Assembly (NCBI RefSeq): GCF_000485595.1
Contig: NW_014578003.1
Coordinates: 75,532 to 97,262 of the forward strand
Source: Priapulus caudatus
Lineage: Eukaryota > Priapulida > Priapulimorpha > Priapulimorphida > Priapulidae
Direction: 5' to 3'
DNA: 21,731 nucleotides
In this document: piece after piece, positions 7,540 through 16,493 of the stretch
Numbering within the stretch: the stretch's first letter is position 1
Layout of the letters: the number at the start of each line of letters is the position of its first letter
Position numbers and translations under genes: made by a program
Notes under the pieces: generated by a model
Databases searched by the model: none
What the model was told of the DNA's origin: nothing
What the model saw: the letters and a program-made list of their open reading frames with translations, nothing else

Positions 7540-7707
7540 CTGGTAATATCTTCGTGGCCGCTAGCAGCTCCTCTTCTAGGCGCGACAAAGTGGTGGATGC
7601 GCCGAACGTTATTCCCTGATCGCTATGCTGGACAGTGGTCAGTTCGGGAATGTAGGCGGCCGATATGAGCACGGGATATTTACAGTCTTTGAACTTCATC
7701 TCAACAC
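7540..7707 (-). CDS. XDH: XDH exon, FAD domain
   Basis: A 168-nt exon (phase 1 in and out), acceptor CTTACAG, donor CAG then GTAGAT. It reads VEMKFKDCKYPVLIS, AAYIPELTTVQH and GITFGASTTLSRLEEELLAA, matching the XDH stretch from EMKFK through (W/Y)IPEL and GI(S/T)FGA. Its first 86 nt are repeated, on the other strand, at 645-730. If the intron were retained, the frame would continue into the minisatellite to about 7412 before stopping. Confidence 0.95.
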
Positions 7708-7780
7708 CTGTAAGCAATTGTTAATGTGTCACAGGGGTATTTACTGTCTTTGAACTTCATGATTCTCAACACCTGTAGAC
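7708..7780 (-). repeat. Tandem duplication of an XDH exon start with decoy acceptor
   Basis: Just upstream of the true acceptor lies a second copy of intron end plus exon start: CTACAG then GTGTTGAGAATCATGAAGTTC, with exon-like sequence from 7772, 65 nt away from 7707. An extra AATC shifts the frame, and use of this acceptor would meet TAA after ten codons. Both XDH copies in the window carry it. Confidence 0.85.
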
Positions 7781-7962
7781 AATAATTGTCAATATGTAGG
7801 GGGATTTGCGCGTGTCGAATGGATTCAAGAGGAAGAACGCGAGACACCTGCATGATGAAGAATAGCAATGATAGTGAAGAGGGTTGTGTCATTCTGTACT
7901 GTTTGCTTTGTGATAACTGAAACCATTCGGTTTCTTGTTGTTCGCGCGCGTGTCTTTCGTAC

Positions 7963-8104
7963 CGACTTCCGTGTTCCCAACGACAATTTTTCCTTCGGAA
8001 TGTTCCAGCTTCAATTCGAGGAGCTGTTGTAAGCAAACAGGCCTGAACCACGTCACTTGGTCTTTTTTAAACATTAGTAATTCTTTGTCGAAGTCCTCTG
8101 AGAG
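7963..8104 (-). CDS. XDH: XDH exon, start of FAD domain
   Basis: A 142-nt exon (phase 0 in, phase 1 out), acceptor ATCTTACAG, donor GTACGA. It reads [20 protein letters not shown] then [15 protein letters not shown] and [11 protein letters not shown] marks the start of the FAD domain and (L/V)VVGNTE(V/I)G is the first FAD-contacting loop. Phases match the exons at 8352 and 7540. The same exon is duplicated at 244-385. Confidence 0.96.
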
Positions 8105-8351
8105 CTGTAAGATTTTAATGCATTTAACCCCATTAATACATTAAGTTATTGGAAGAAATTCCTCCTGATTGTTTCAAATTACATATTGATTATACATTTT
8201 GTTAGAAAATAATAAATCTGTCTCAATTCGTTAAATATATCTGGGCAAACATTTTAATGCTTACTGTTATGAATTTAAATATAGCTTCTGAAATGTAAAA
8301 TACGCCGTAAAGGTGTAAAAAATGTAATTGGCATTCTATCGTGGTGTATAC

Positions 8352-8704
8352 CTGTAACTCTGCTGGAAATATTGGTTCCTGCGTGGGATCGTACGGCATG
8401 CATTCTGAGCCTGTAAACGGTTGTGTGCTAAGTTGGTGATTCTTCCTACGATTCTGGTTGAAGTCGTTGACGCGTTTCTTGTCTTCCGCGAAGTCTGGAC
8501 CATCGGATGTGCCGCTGCCGCCAGTCTTACAACGATTCGTCATCTGGGACTCGGGCCCACTTGCAGTTACCTGCTGGACTTCTTTGTTTACCATGCAGCA
8601 TCTATCGCCCATCGTCGAGCAGCATGCATTTTGCTGCATGCTAGTGGTGAATGACCGGTAGCCCTCCAGTATCGGCCTATATCCCGTGCAGCGACATAGG
8701 TTCC
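8352..8704 (-). CDS. XDH: XDH exon, second 2Fe-2S cluster and enlarged linker
   Basis: A 353-nt exon (phase 1 in, phase 0 out): acceptor TCAAATAG, donor CAG then GTATAC. It starts GNLCRCTGYRPILEGYRSF; the CRC pair provides two of the four cysteines of the second 2Fe-2S cluster. It ends YDPTQEPIFPAELQ, the conserved DPTQEPIFP-EL linker. Between these are about 80 residues rich in Asn, Gln, Ser, Lys and Cys, roughly 40 more than I expect from vertebrate XDH. The acceptor follows a long TA repeat with a weak pyrimidine tract. Confidence 0.95.
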
Positions 8705-8715
8705 CTATTTGATAT

Positions 8716-8805
8716 ATAAATATATATATATATATGCGGTGCAAGCGAGCGTGTGTGCGTGCGTGTTGTGTTGTGCTAAGTGCGTGTGTCGCGTATGTTA
8801 GTGTG

Positions 8806-8837
<32 letters not shown>

Positions 8838-8842
8838 TGTGT
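8716..8842 (+). repeat. TA and GT/GTGC microsatellites
   Basis: A TA run beside the XDH acceptor at 8705 is followed by GT, GTGC and GTGTGC repeats. The intron from 8843 to 9410 contains no convincing exon. Confidence 0.9.
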
Positions 8843-9410
8843 ATGAAATTAGTGTACGTGTACAAAGTTACATAAGTAAATAATGTATATTACCCTAACT
8901 ACATGTAAACATATCTATGCAATGTATGAACATTTTACAATGTTTGCAATGTTTATATTTATACAACAGAGTTTTTTGGTTTTTAACCTGTGGTCCATGG
9001 ACCCCTTTGGGGTACGTGGATGGGCTTCAGATGGTCCGTGAACCAGGTGCATGCAAAACTTTGTGCTTACCCGTGCTTATGTGCATTTTCTGGGGAGGTG
9101 TCCGTAGCTTTCACCAGGGGCCGGATTCAAGAAGAAATGCGTACGCACAAGTACGTATAAATCTCGGATTAGTAATTAATGTTGGCTTTTTAAAACCCCA
9201 AAGCAGCACTCAAACTAAAGAATACTATACACGGCAACTAAAGAAAAGAGGCGGAAGAACAGACGAAATAGACTTCATAATTTATGAAGTGGGACAGAAA
9301 AGAGGACAGTATTCGGAGGGTTTGCTGGGAACTTGACGGTTGTTGTTAAAAAAATATATATGGCAAGCTGGCACTTCATTTATTATAGGTATGTTCAGTA
9401 TATGCGTGAC

Positions 9411-9537
9411 CTTGAAACACTTTCTCCAGGTCGTGCATAACCGGTTGCTGGTTGTTCCTAAGGAGCGCGTACATAGACATGACGATTCCGGGTGTGCAGA
9501 ACCCGCACTGCGTGCCGTGAGCCTTTGCGATCCTCTC
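9411..9537 (-). CDS. XDH: XDH exon, second 2Fe-2S cluster
   Basis: A 127-nt exon (phase 0 in, phase 1 out): acceptor TCTCTTTCAG, donor CAAG then GTCACG. It reads [20 protein letters not shown] then [20 protein letters not shown], with QCGFCTPG giving the first two cysteines of the second 2Fe-2S cluster. Near-identical to the animal XDH sequence and in phase with both neighbours. Confidence 0.96.
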
Positions 9538-9757
9538 CTGAAAGAGAACCCATAGAGACACGCATCACACCCTGCAGAAATACGACGTATAGATCGATAC
9601 TCCTTTGCGATTCTCTCTTATAGTTATATTAGGACGGATAAAGGCGTTCGCGCGTACGAAAATACGAAGTACATGGTTTCGTTCTCCTTTGCGTCTTTTG
9701 ATCATCGCGAACTCTGTAATCGCTTGCTCTGTAAGCTAGCGTCGCCTCCTGTTATAC

Positions 9758-9872
9758 CTGCACTGGGTGCAGTCTGGTCTTGGTGCTACCGATTCCCTCG
9801 ACTGTGGTGACGGCCATGCCGTGTACGGCGCAGACGGGCGTGAGGCAGGCGTTGACGCTGTAATGTTCGATG
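9758..9872 (-). CDS. XDH: XDH exon, between the two 2Fe-2S clusters
   Basis: A 115-nt exon (phase 2 in, phase 0 out): acceptor CTGTTACAG, donor CAG then GTATAA. It reads [20 protein letters not shown] then [23 protein letters not shown](V/I)C and the TVEGIGS-K--LHPVQ motif identify XDH/aldehyde oxidase, with neighbouring exons favouring XDH. The exon that should precede it, with the first 2Fe-2S cluster cysteines, was not found on either strand. Confidence 0.96.
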
Positions 9873-10226
9873 CTGTAACAGATTAGGAGCGCGCGCCTAG
9901 TCGAGCAAACAGAGACATCGGAATAATGTCCGTCAGGATAATATCGGTATCTGGTATGATAACAGCGTGTATATTGCTTCCGGGACTGTTAAATGATAAA
10001 GATATTAGATCTGATTTTGATAACGATAACGATCGTAACGAACAAAAACCAAAGTGCAAATACCGAAGTGCATTTAACACTATATCTTCTTATTACTAGG
10101 AGCTTTATTGAGGCAGAAACTCTACGTTGTCACAATTTTCGTCACCGAACGTGACCGCTACGTTGCATTTCACTATGTAAACGCATCAAATTATATTAGC
10201 GACTCTGTGCGTGCGTGCTTTTGCAG

Positions 10227-10284
10227 GTAGTCGATGGAGACGTTGATCCGGCGGCATCTCTGCTCCAGTACTTAAGACTTCAAC
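10227..10284 (+). CDS. XDH: XDH-like N-terminal exon on the opposite strand
   Basis: After an acceptor CTTTTGCAG the plus strand reads VVDGDVDPAASLLQYLRLQ, matching the N-terminal ferredoxin-like start of XDH (NG-KV--ADPE-TLL-YLR). A possible donor, CAAC then GTATCC, is at 10285. All other exons of this contig lie on the minus strand, so this one is inverted, misassembled, or belongs to another copy. No further plus-strand XDH exon is seen. 9873-10226 holds no other coding sequence. Confidence 0.7.
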
Positions 10285-10714
10285 GTATCCTCTTCGCGCT
10301 CTGTTTATATATTTGCACCTTATGCGCCAAACTTAAACGCTATAGCTGTATGTCGTTTGCGTATCTGCTTTTGGCGACTGCAGTCTGCAACTTATCTATA
10401 TTACGCAGAAGAACAAGGTCCATGGTGCTTACAATAGCTAATAAATAATAGCTAATAAATACCTAATAAATAATAGCTAATAAATAGGTGTTTATTAGCT
10501 CTTGGTGCTTATTATACCGTTGTCCTTATAGGGACCTACCTACCGCAGGAGGCGATGAGTTATGGGCTATATTAGGCCTATAAGTTATGGGCCTGTAACT
10601 ACTTAACTAACTTAGGCCATCTATAGCAATGTATGAATAAATTCTGAATTGAAATTCTGCATAAAATCTACATTCTTCATCCATTCTCTTCATAGTGATA
10701 TGGCGTATTATATC
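10285..10714. other. Non-coding, AT-rich with short direct repeats
   Basis: Contains two copies of an AATAATAGCTAATAAATA word at about 10441-10488 and short TTATGGGC repeats at 10558-10592. No gene signal is seen on either strand. Confidence 0.6.
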
Positions 10715-10723
10715 TGTAATAAT

Positions 10724-10822
10724 AATCATGATGATGATGATCAAAATGATAATAATAACAATAATAATAATAATTGAAAAATTATTATTATTTATTATGA
10801 TTATTTATTATTATTATTTCCA
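10724..10822 (-). repeat. TAA-type microsatellite, LINE 3' tail or target
   Basis: ATG/ATT/AAT units form a partly palindromic microsatellite. On the minus strand it follows the LINE coding end (stop, then CACTTTGGAAATAATAAT), so it is the 3' tail of the element or the repeat into which it inserted. Confidence 0.8.
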
Positions 10823-10894
10823 AAGTGGATCACGGCATTAGCCGGTGGCTTCTGGGTTGACCGTGTCCCACCTGGACATAGGTATTCAATCCAG

Positions 10895-11210
10895 AATTTT
10901 TCGCAGAGATGTGTGCTGTTCCCAGTAGTGCGATTTTTCTGCACTTCTTGGGCAGTGTGTTGGCCAGGAGTTCTTTAAGGTTCTTCTCAAAACCATTCTT
11001 TAGAGAGCCAAGGGCTCCAAACCACCACTGGTACAATTCTCGTCTTTGTATTTCCACATCCTCCTAATTTCAATCTCCAGATCTTTTGTACTGGTGAGTT
11101 TGTCCCTTTCCTTCACCATAATGTTAGAGTCATCTGGTACGGCTACGTCAATCAACAGGCATCGTTTTTCTTTCCTGTTGTGGAGCACTATATCAGGGCG
11201 GTTTGCAGGT
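10895..11210 (-). pseudogene. LINE C-terminal endonuclease-like domain
   Basis: Reads PDIVLHNRKEKRCLLIDVAV then PDDSNIMVKERDKL, followed by EIEIRRMWKYK, FGALGSLK and CRKIALLGTAHIS. The spaced PD, ID and K residues recall a PD-(D/E)XK restriction-like endonuclease, which in R2/R4-type LINEs nicks the target site. Frames change near 11040. The nuclease assignment is an inference from motif spacing. Confidence 0.6.
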
Positions 11211-12049
11211 CATCATGCGATCTGTCTGCCACCGCCATATCCCACATATGGTTTTATCTCCGATGTTGGTAACTGGTCTCGGAGTATGTTCATACCACTT
11301 GTCAGGTACTTGCACCAAATTCACTGCAGATTGACCAGTGCAGATAGCTGGCTACCTTGTTATGGCGATTTATGTACTCTATGGGGCCACACTGTGCATC
11401 CGGAGATGATGTGGCTGAATAGTCTCCTCTGCTTTGCTGCACATTCTGCACTTGCTGTTGACCTGTTGCTTGATGATATTTCGTTGATGGTATCTAGGTG
11501 TTGAGAGCTTTGGTCCTGCTAGCTGTCAATGATCAGGCTTTCTGTTCCCCTTTGAGCCCGGAACTACTGAGCCAGGCAACGCTTGCCAGTCTTGTCGACA
11601 AATGGCCTGTCAAGGCTCTTGTAGAATCTCATGCAAAGGCTTGTTCTTCAATACCCTCGATCTTTCTGCTTCTATATTGGTCTTCAGTCTCTGCCTTTGT
11701 TGAGGATTGGCTGGCGGGCTGAGAGACAAGTACTTAGCGCTTTGATTTCTTTAGCCTCGCGTAAAGAGCGTCGCTTTGATATTCCAGACTGATGAATTTG
11801 TTATAAGCTTTGTAATTTGTCTTCCTTAAGCTCGATGTAGTCGCCTAACCTACAATGGCCAGTGTTTGTACGCAAACATCTGTTCAAATGAGACCACGAC
11901 CACCATTTTGCCTCTTGATGTACAGTCGCTCTACATCTGCTTTTGGGTGATGGAGACCGTGCATGGTTAGTAGCTTCTTCTCTGCGATCCATCCTTTCGA
12001 TATCTGATCGCAGCCAGTTGATCACCCCGAAGCTGTACACGGGGACTGG

Positions 12050-13130
12050 GAGTCCAGGCTATTGATCGCTGTTATCTTGTTTTTTGAGCAGAGCTCAGAC
12101 TTAGAACTAGGCGAACTCGGCGATAGTACTTCCTTAGCAATGTTCTCCTTCTTTGCAAGCTGAATACCATCACTTTCGTCTACACCAAGATATTTGTAGT
12201 GTCCTCGTGGTTTAGACTTTGTAGGGCTGTCTTGTCATCAAGCTCAATATTTCGACTTTTTACTAGCTTACCACCTTTTAAGATTGCGGTTGCACACTTT
12301 TCCAAGCCAAACTCATTTTGATGTCATCACTGAATGCTTTGACTGTTACCAAGGCCTGCTCAAATCATATTCGTTCTTGGTGAACAGTTTAAGGTCATCC
12401 ATGTAGAGCAGGTGGCTGATGGTATTGTGTTTATCGACTGTAAATCCCAGGCCCTGTCTATTCAGCATGTAATTAGTAAGCGGTGTTAGTGCTAAGCAGA
12501 ATAGTAGGAGAGAGAGCGAGTCTCCCTAGAAGATTCCTCTCTTGATTGAGATATCTTCTGTTCCTGAGGCAGCCCTCTTGAGTGAAGAGGAGCATTTCAG
12601 TCTTCCATTTCTTCATTGTAGCTTCCATGAACTGAATGATGGTGGTGACACACGGATGATTCTCATGGCTTGCGAGAATACAGGAATTGGGACACTGTCG
12701 AAGGCTTTCTTATATAATCAATCCACGCCATTCCTAGGTTCCTCTTGAGCTTTTTTGCCATGCTCACAATCATGTTACTAATGAGAAGTTGGTCTTTGCA
12801 CCCTCTAGACGCTCTTCTACAGCCTTTCTGCTCATCTGTGAGAATGTCGCTCTTCTGTAAGTGATTGTAGAGCGGGTTGCTGATTGCAGCAGTGAGAATC
12901 TTGTAGGTGGTAGGCAGGCAAGTGATTGGTCGATAGTTTTTAGGTTCTTTTGTATCCTGCCTTTTGAAAGACGGAAAGTGATTCCTGATGTCAACCACTT
13001 AGGGCTATTGCTTGGATCCTTGATGGTGTCATTCAAGGCCCTGTTAGTTGTTTATGGAGGGCACTTAAATGCTTAATCCAGAAGTTGTGCAGCTTGTCTG
13101 GGCCAGGAGACTTCCAGTTGTGTGTCCGCT
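12050..13130 (-). pseudogene. LINE reverse transcriptase, broken
   Basis: From 5' to 3' on the minus strand: a SPGPDKLHNFW-like motif near 13100, PKWLTSG, KEPKNYRPITCLPTTYK (about 12910-12960), DEQKGCRR-S-GCKDQL, AWIDYIRK, GDSLS near 12520, and the catalytic YMDD at 12394-12405, then YKYLGV-like and NKITAI motifs. The order is that of a LINE reverse transcriptase. Multiple frameshifts and stops exclude function. Confidence 0.85.
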
Positions 13131-14250
13131 TGATGGCCTGCTGTACTTCACACATTGTAATGTCAGCCATGCATCATTGCTACATTTTGGAATGCTTCCT
13201 CCTCTTGTTTGATCCAGTGGCTTTTTGGTATTGTGGTCTGTGCCAACCTCCAGTATTCCACGCCAGAATTGATCGAGTCGCTCTTTAGAGGGAGGCTCCT
13301 TGATGGTGCTTTGCTGCTCGTTGAGATGCCGGTAGAATTTTTTGGCATCTTCATGGAAGAGCTTATTCTGATAGTAGTGCTCACTCCGCTTAGTAAACCT
13401 TCTCAACCTCTGAGCTTTGGCCTGTAGCTTTATCTTTATTTCTTGTTCGAGCTCGCATACGGTCGTATTCTTCATACGGCTCTTGCATAAGATGCTCCTG
13501 GCCTTGGCATGTACTTGTTTTGTTGTGACACCTTTTTATTTCGCTAAGGATGGAGAGGTCTGCGATGGTTTTCAATTTTGTTCTGATTCTCTCTTCCATG
13601 TTGGTTCCACTGTGGGCTTCGTGACTCTCTCTTTTGTCTCTCCAGCAATAACAGCAGCAGTCGCGTACATTAATTCATTATTTCTGATAAGTTTTGGATG
13701 GTTATCTTTGATGATATTGGTGAGGGCCTGATTTGCAGCTTGAATATCGTGCCGTATTGCCTTGTTGAGATGAATCTTTTTCAGGCTTCTGCGTTGATCC
13801 AGGGGATTGCCTGAGTTTCAAGCAGCTTAGTAGAGATTCGATCTTCCATATCCACTACTGATTCAGCTTCATTGGTATCCGTATGCTGCGGTGTTTGTTT
13901 CAGCCTCGGGCTCTGGGGATTGTAGGTCTTCAGGTGCTTAGTGGGGATAAGTGTGGTTGCGATGCATTATTTTGCTTTCGCAAGCTGCCACTATCTGTTC
14001 AAGTTCAGTATCGGTGAGCTCTTGTTCTTAATAATCCACCTCCTGGTATTAGCAAGAGATATTTGAATTGGTGGCTGGAAAGAATGTTTGGATTCCTGCC
14101 TCGCCAGATCGTGTATGTACCTTTTACTACCCCGCCATCAGTGTTGTTCTCTTGGGCTAATAATAGGACCACATCACATCCTTGTATTGATCCTTGTCCA
14201 CTGTTTCTTGTTTTTCTTTGGTTATTTGTTATTCTGTTGTTCTGCACTGA
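13130..14250 (-). pseudogene. LINE N-terminal region, broken
   Basis: Basic, Gln/Lys/Arg-rich segments such as LEQEIKIKLQAKAQRLRRF, KFYRHLNEQ and LDQFWRGILEVG immediately precede the reverse transcriptase, as in related LINE proteins. Farther upstream (14005-14247) a segment with NIL--HQFKYLL is probably part of the same ORF but is less certain. Frames alternate. Confidence 0.6.
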
Positions 14251-14717
14251 TGCGGTGACTGATCTCGTGCGCCTCGTGTCGTGTCGACATGAGGGACGCG
14301 CTCTTGTTGACCGCGCGACGAGCGATGCGGTATGACTTTCGTATTGGCTTATTTATTATGGTATGATATTTACTATTTAACCCATGTTAGGGCAAACTTT
14401 CCTGGACATCAGGGCACGTCCATACGTCCGTGGACCATATGTCACAGTTATCGGGAGTTTGCTACTCCAGATCGAGAGCGGTATTTTTATCGAGACACCA
14501 TCTCTAGGGGTTGCCATTCAAGGCTAAGAGTCCTCCTACCATGAGACAGACTTGCCCCCGTCGGACGCCAACCCGATACTTCAAGGTCTCGGGGAGAGCT
14601 AACAGGTGCTACACCTTGCTCAAGGGTGACCTGGAGGTAGTTGTGGCAAAGGGTAACCTCATTCTCCCACGTTGAAACTCACAACCGGATGCAGTTTTAA
14701 GTCATACCCAGGACAAA

Positions 14718-14744
14718 TATATTATTATTATATTATTATTATGA

Positions 14745-14803
<59 letters not shown>
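14718..14803 (+). repeat. TTA microsatellite at the LINE 5' end
   Basis: About 85 nt of TTA/ATTATT units, on the minus strand TAA, directly before the LINE's 5' sequence. It mirrors the repeat at the 3' end. 14804-14956 after it is unique sequence with no recognisable gene. Confidence 0.9.
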
Positions 14804-14956
14804 GTTATTAGTTGATCGATTCATTCATCAAATTCATCAAATGTATCGGTCCCTAACTTGTCGTCCAGTGAGGCTGACTGGTTCTAAGTTGGATGTGGCG
14901 AAGGCGGGTGCGGGGCTTGCACAGTCATGCTCTCTCGCTACGACCGCACGCGAAGA

Positions 14957-14957
14957 N
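14957..14957. other. Single N, probable contig join inside an LTR
   Basis: The 3' LTR of the Gypsy element breaks off here. The bases to the left do not match the corresponding part of the 5' LTR, so unrelated contigs have been joined. Confidence 0.75.
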
Positions 14958-15014
14958 CGCATAACAAATAAGGTTACATTACAGGCTGTTACATAATAAT
15001 ACGGATACATCACA
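14958..15014 (-). repeat. 3' LTR, truncated
   Basis: The 57 bases match 20653-20709 with one difference (TAATACGG against TAATGCGG). On the element strand it begins TGTGATGTATCC. It is cut by the N at 14957. Confidence 0.88.
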
Positions 15015-15025
15015 GTCCCCCACAC
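15015..15025 (-). promoter_or_regulatory. Polypurine tract
   Basis: GTGTGGGGGAC on the element strand directly precedes the 3' LTR, the place of the plus-strand primer. It is short and imperfect, but its position is right. Confidence 0.6.
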
Positions 15026-15518
15026 TAAATAGTTAGTTCTCCTAACCCATCAACCAAATAATATCCCAAATGGCAATTTTGTGTTTTCTCTAGTTTCAAC
15101 AACTAAACTCAATCTCAAGTAAAATCACACAACTTCAAAATACAGTAGAAGTTATTCAACCAATTGTTACTTCAACTTTAACCAAGCTACTAACCACCAT
15201 GGAATATATAATCTCTCAACCAGAACTTGTAACTTAGTGTATACTAGGAATATTCAAAGATAATTGACTCAGGGATTAGAATTACATGTACACACTCATT
15301 CCAACATGTTGTGAAATGGACTGTAACAAAATCAAATTTTAACAGGTTTACTTGTACTAGTTAGTATGCATAAACAAAGGGCAAACATAGAATGATTGAA
15401 TTGACAGAACAGAATATTGACCCTGATTGATGTCAATTCCACATCAGTTTTACCACATTTTCACAAATGTCAACAGTGCATCCAAGCACTATAGTCTATT
15501 TCAAAAACAGACCCAATC
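15026..15518 (-). other. 3' untranslated region of the Gypsy element
   Basis: About 490 nt of AT-rich sequence between the pol stop and the polypurine tract. No coding frame or repeat is seen on either strand. Confidence 0.6.
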
Positions 15519-15911
15519 TTAGACAGAATGCACAGTAACATAGTCCTTGAGTTCCACAGAGGGCTTTCTGTCCCTCACAGGATAGCGTCTAACAGGTGTG
15601 TTAGATGCATCGGGATGCGAGTCTCTCATAGTCCCAATGTCTCTGTTCTCGACAGGCTTAGCGGTAACAGCCTTAGGTTTGGGAGTCTGTGGTTCTGGCG
15701 GTGGAACCACAGCAGCAGAATTGAATGTCTCTACAGTCTCTTGAGAACTGGAATCGTTCAGTCCCTCAGAAGTAGCTAAGTCAGACAAAACTTGATAGCG
15801 ATCATAATCATGAAAGTTCGGCACTTGACGAGAGTCATTACTCTCTCCCTCACTCGTCTTACGCATATGGTCTGCATGAACAAATCTGGCTTTACCAGCA
15901 ACATCAACCAA
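15519..15911 (-). CDS. Gypsy pol C-terminal tail (after integrase)
   Basis: A 130-residue open frame starts VDVAGKARFVHADHMRK, the end of the integrase C-terminal module, and continues through a Pro/Glu/Thr-rich linker to RRYPVRDRKPSVELKDYV, a basic ending common in Mag-type Gypsy pol proteins. It is in another frame from the integrase core at 16009, so at least one frameshift separates them. Confidence 0.75.
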   Translation of the reverse strand: MVDVAGKARFVHADHMRKTSEGESNDSRQVPNFHDYDRYQVLSDLATSEGLNDSSSQETVETFNSAAVVPPPEPQTPKPKAVTAKPVENRDIGTMRDSHPDASNTPVRRYPVRDRKPSVELKDYVTVHSV

Positions 15912-16008
15912 ATAGCGCAGCGGACCCAGCCGTTAGAGAATTGTCCCCAGAACAAATTTCACCTCCTTATTGTCTCTGGAATTTTTCACTCCGACACTCT
16001 CATTCTTC

Positions 16009-16470
16009 TCAGTCACGAAAGTGAATTCGAACATCATGATGTTCCTTCTGTTTCTGTTGTTTCTTCTCGACTGATTTACGCATATCAGGTCTCAGAAGAT
16101 CCCAACGTGTACGAAGTTTGCGTTTGTTCAAGAGTTTAGCGGGTGTGACACCAGTGACAGGATGTTGCGTGCATCTGTAAGTAAGCAGGAAGTTAGCTAA
16201 CTTATGACCATCAGACAATCCACTCTGTTTATCGTCCAGAAAATGCTTTTTCAGCGCATTTTTCACAGTTTTTACAGCGTTCTCCGCTTGCCCATTTGTA
16301 GCGGGGTGGTATGGTGGAGACAGAATGTGCTCGATGCCATTGCTAGCACAGAATCTCTCAAATTCCTCAGGTGTAGAGGGCGGACCATTGCTCCGGAATG
16401 CCTTTATAGTCTTTTCTGCGGTAGTGGTGTTCATCTTCACCACTTCTGGCCACTTTGAGTAACTATCCAC
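16009..16470 (-). pseudogene. Gypsy integrase core, internally deleted
   Basis: The frame reads MDSYSKWPEV (first catalytic Asp), then TTAEKTIKAF, NGPPSTPEEFERFCASNGIE, SPPYHPATNGQAENAVK (catalytic Glu) and the conserved HP-TG-TPA-LL motif. Between KAF and NGPP a segment with the usual GIPE and second catalytic Asp is missing. The degraded duplicate at 16494-17124 still has matching bases there, so this copy carries a local deletion of about 35-40 nt. Integration activity is not expected. Confidence 0.85.
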
Positions 16471-16492
16471 TACAACTAGATAGTGTTTCTGA

Positions 16493-16493
16493 N
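16493..16493. other. Single N, probable contig join within pol
   Basis: Sequence to the right restarts at material already present at 15894. Confidence 0.8.

Larger units (their letters stand above)
10823..14720 (-). mobile_element. Degenerate LINE (non-LTR retrotransposon)
   Basis: Minus-strand translations in all three frames give, in order, a basic N-terminal region, a reverse transcriptase with the PKNYRPITCLPTTYK and YMDD motifs, a Cys/His finger, and a C-terminal endonuclease-like domain ending in LLGTAHI. Frameshifts and stops are frequent, so it is dead. It belongs to a LINE family seen across invertebrates; the clade cannot be fixed here. TAA repeats flank both ends. Limits are set by the start of the tail on the left and of the TTA repeat on the right. 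14560-14717 is probably its 5' UTR. Confidence 0.85.

Noticed and set aside
8963-9140. Possible hAT or other transposon end (GTGGTCCATGGACCCC) and a GGGCCGGATTCAAGAAG word
   Set aside because: They resemble terminal sequences of known element types, but no matching opposite end or target duplication was found.
8917-9336. 139-residue plus-strand frame
   Set aside because: No recognisable motif, lies antisense in an XDH intron and shows no splice or composition support.
11046-11504. 152-residue plus-strand frame in the LINE region
   Set aside because: It is antisense to the LINE endonuclease domain, which explains the conservation.
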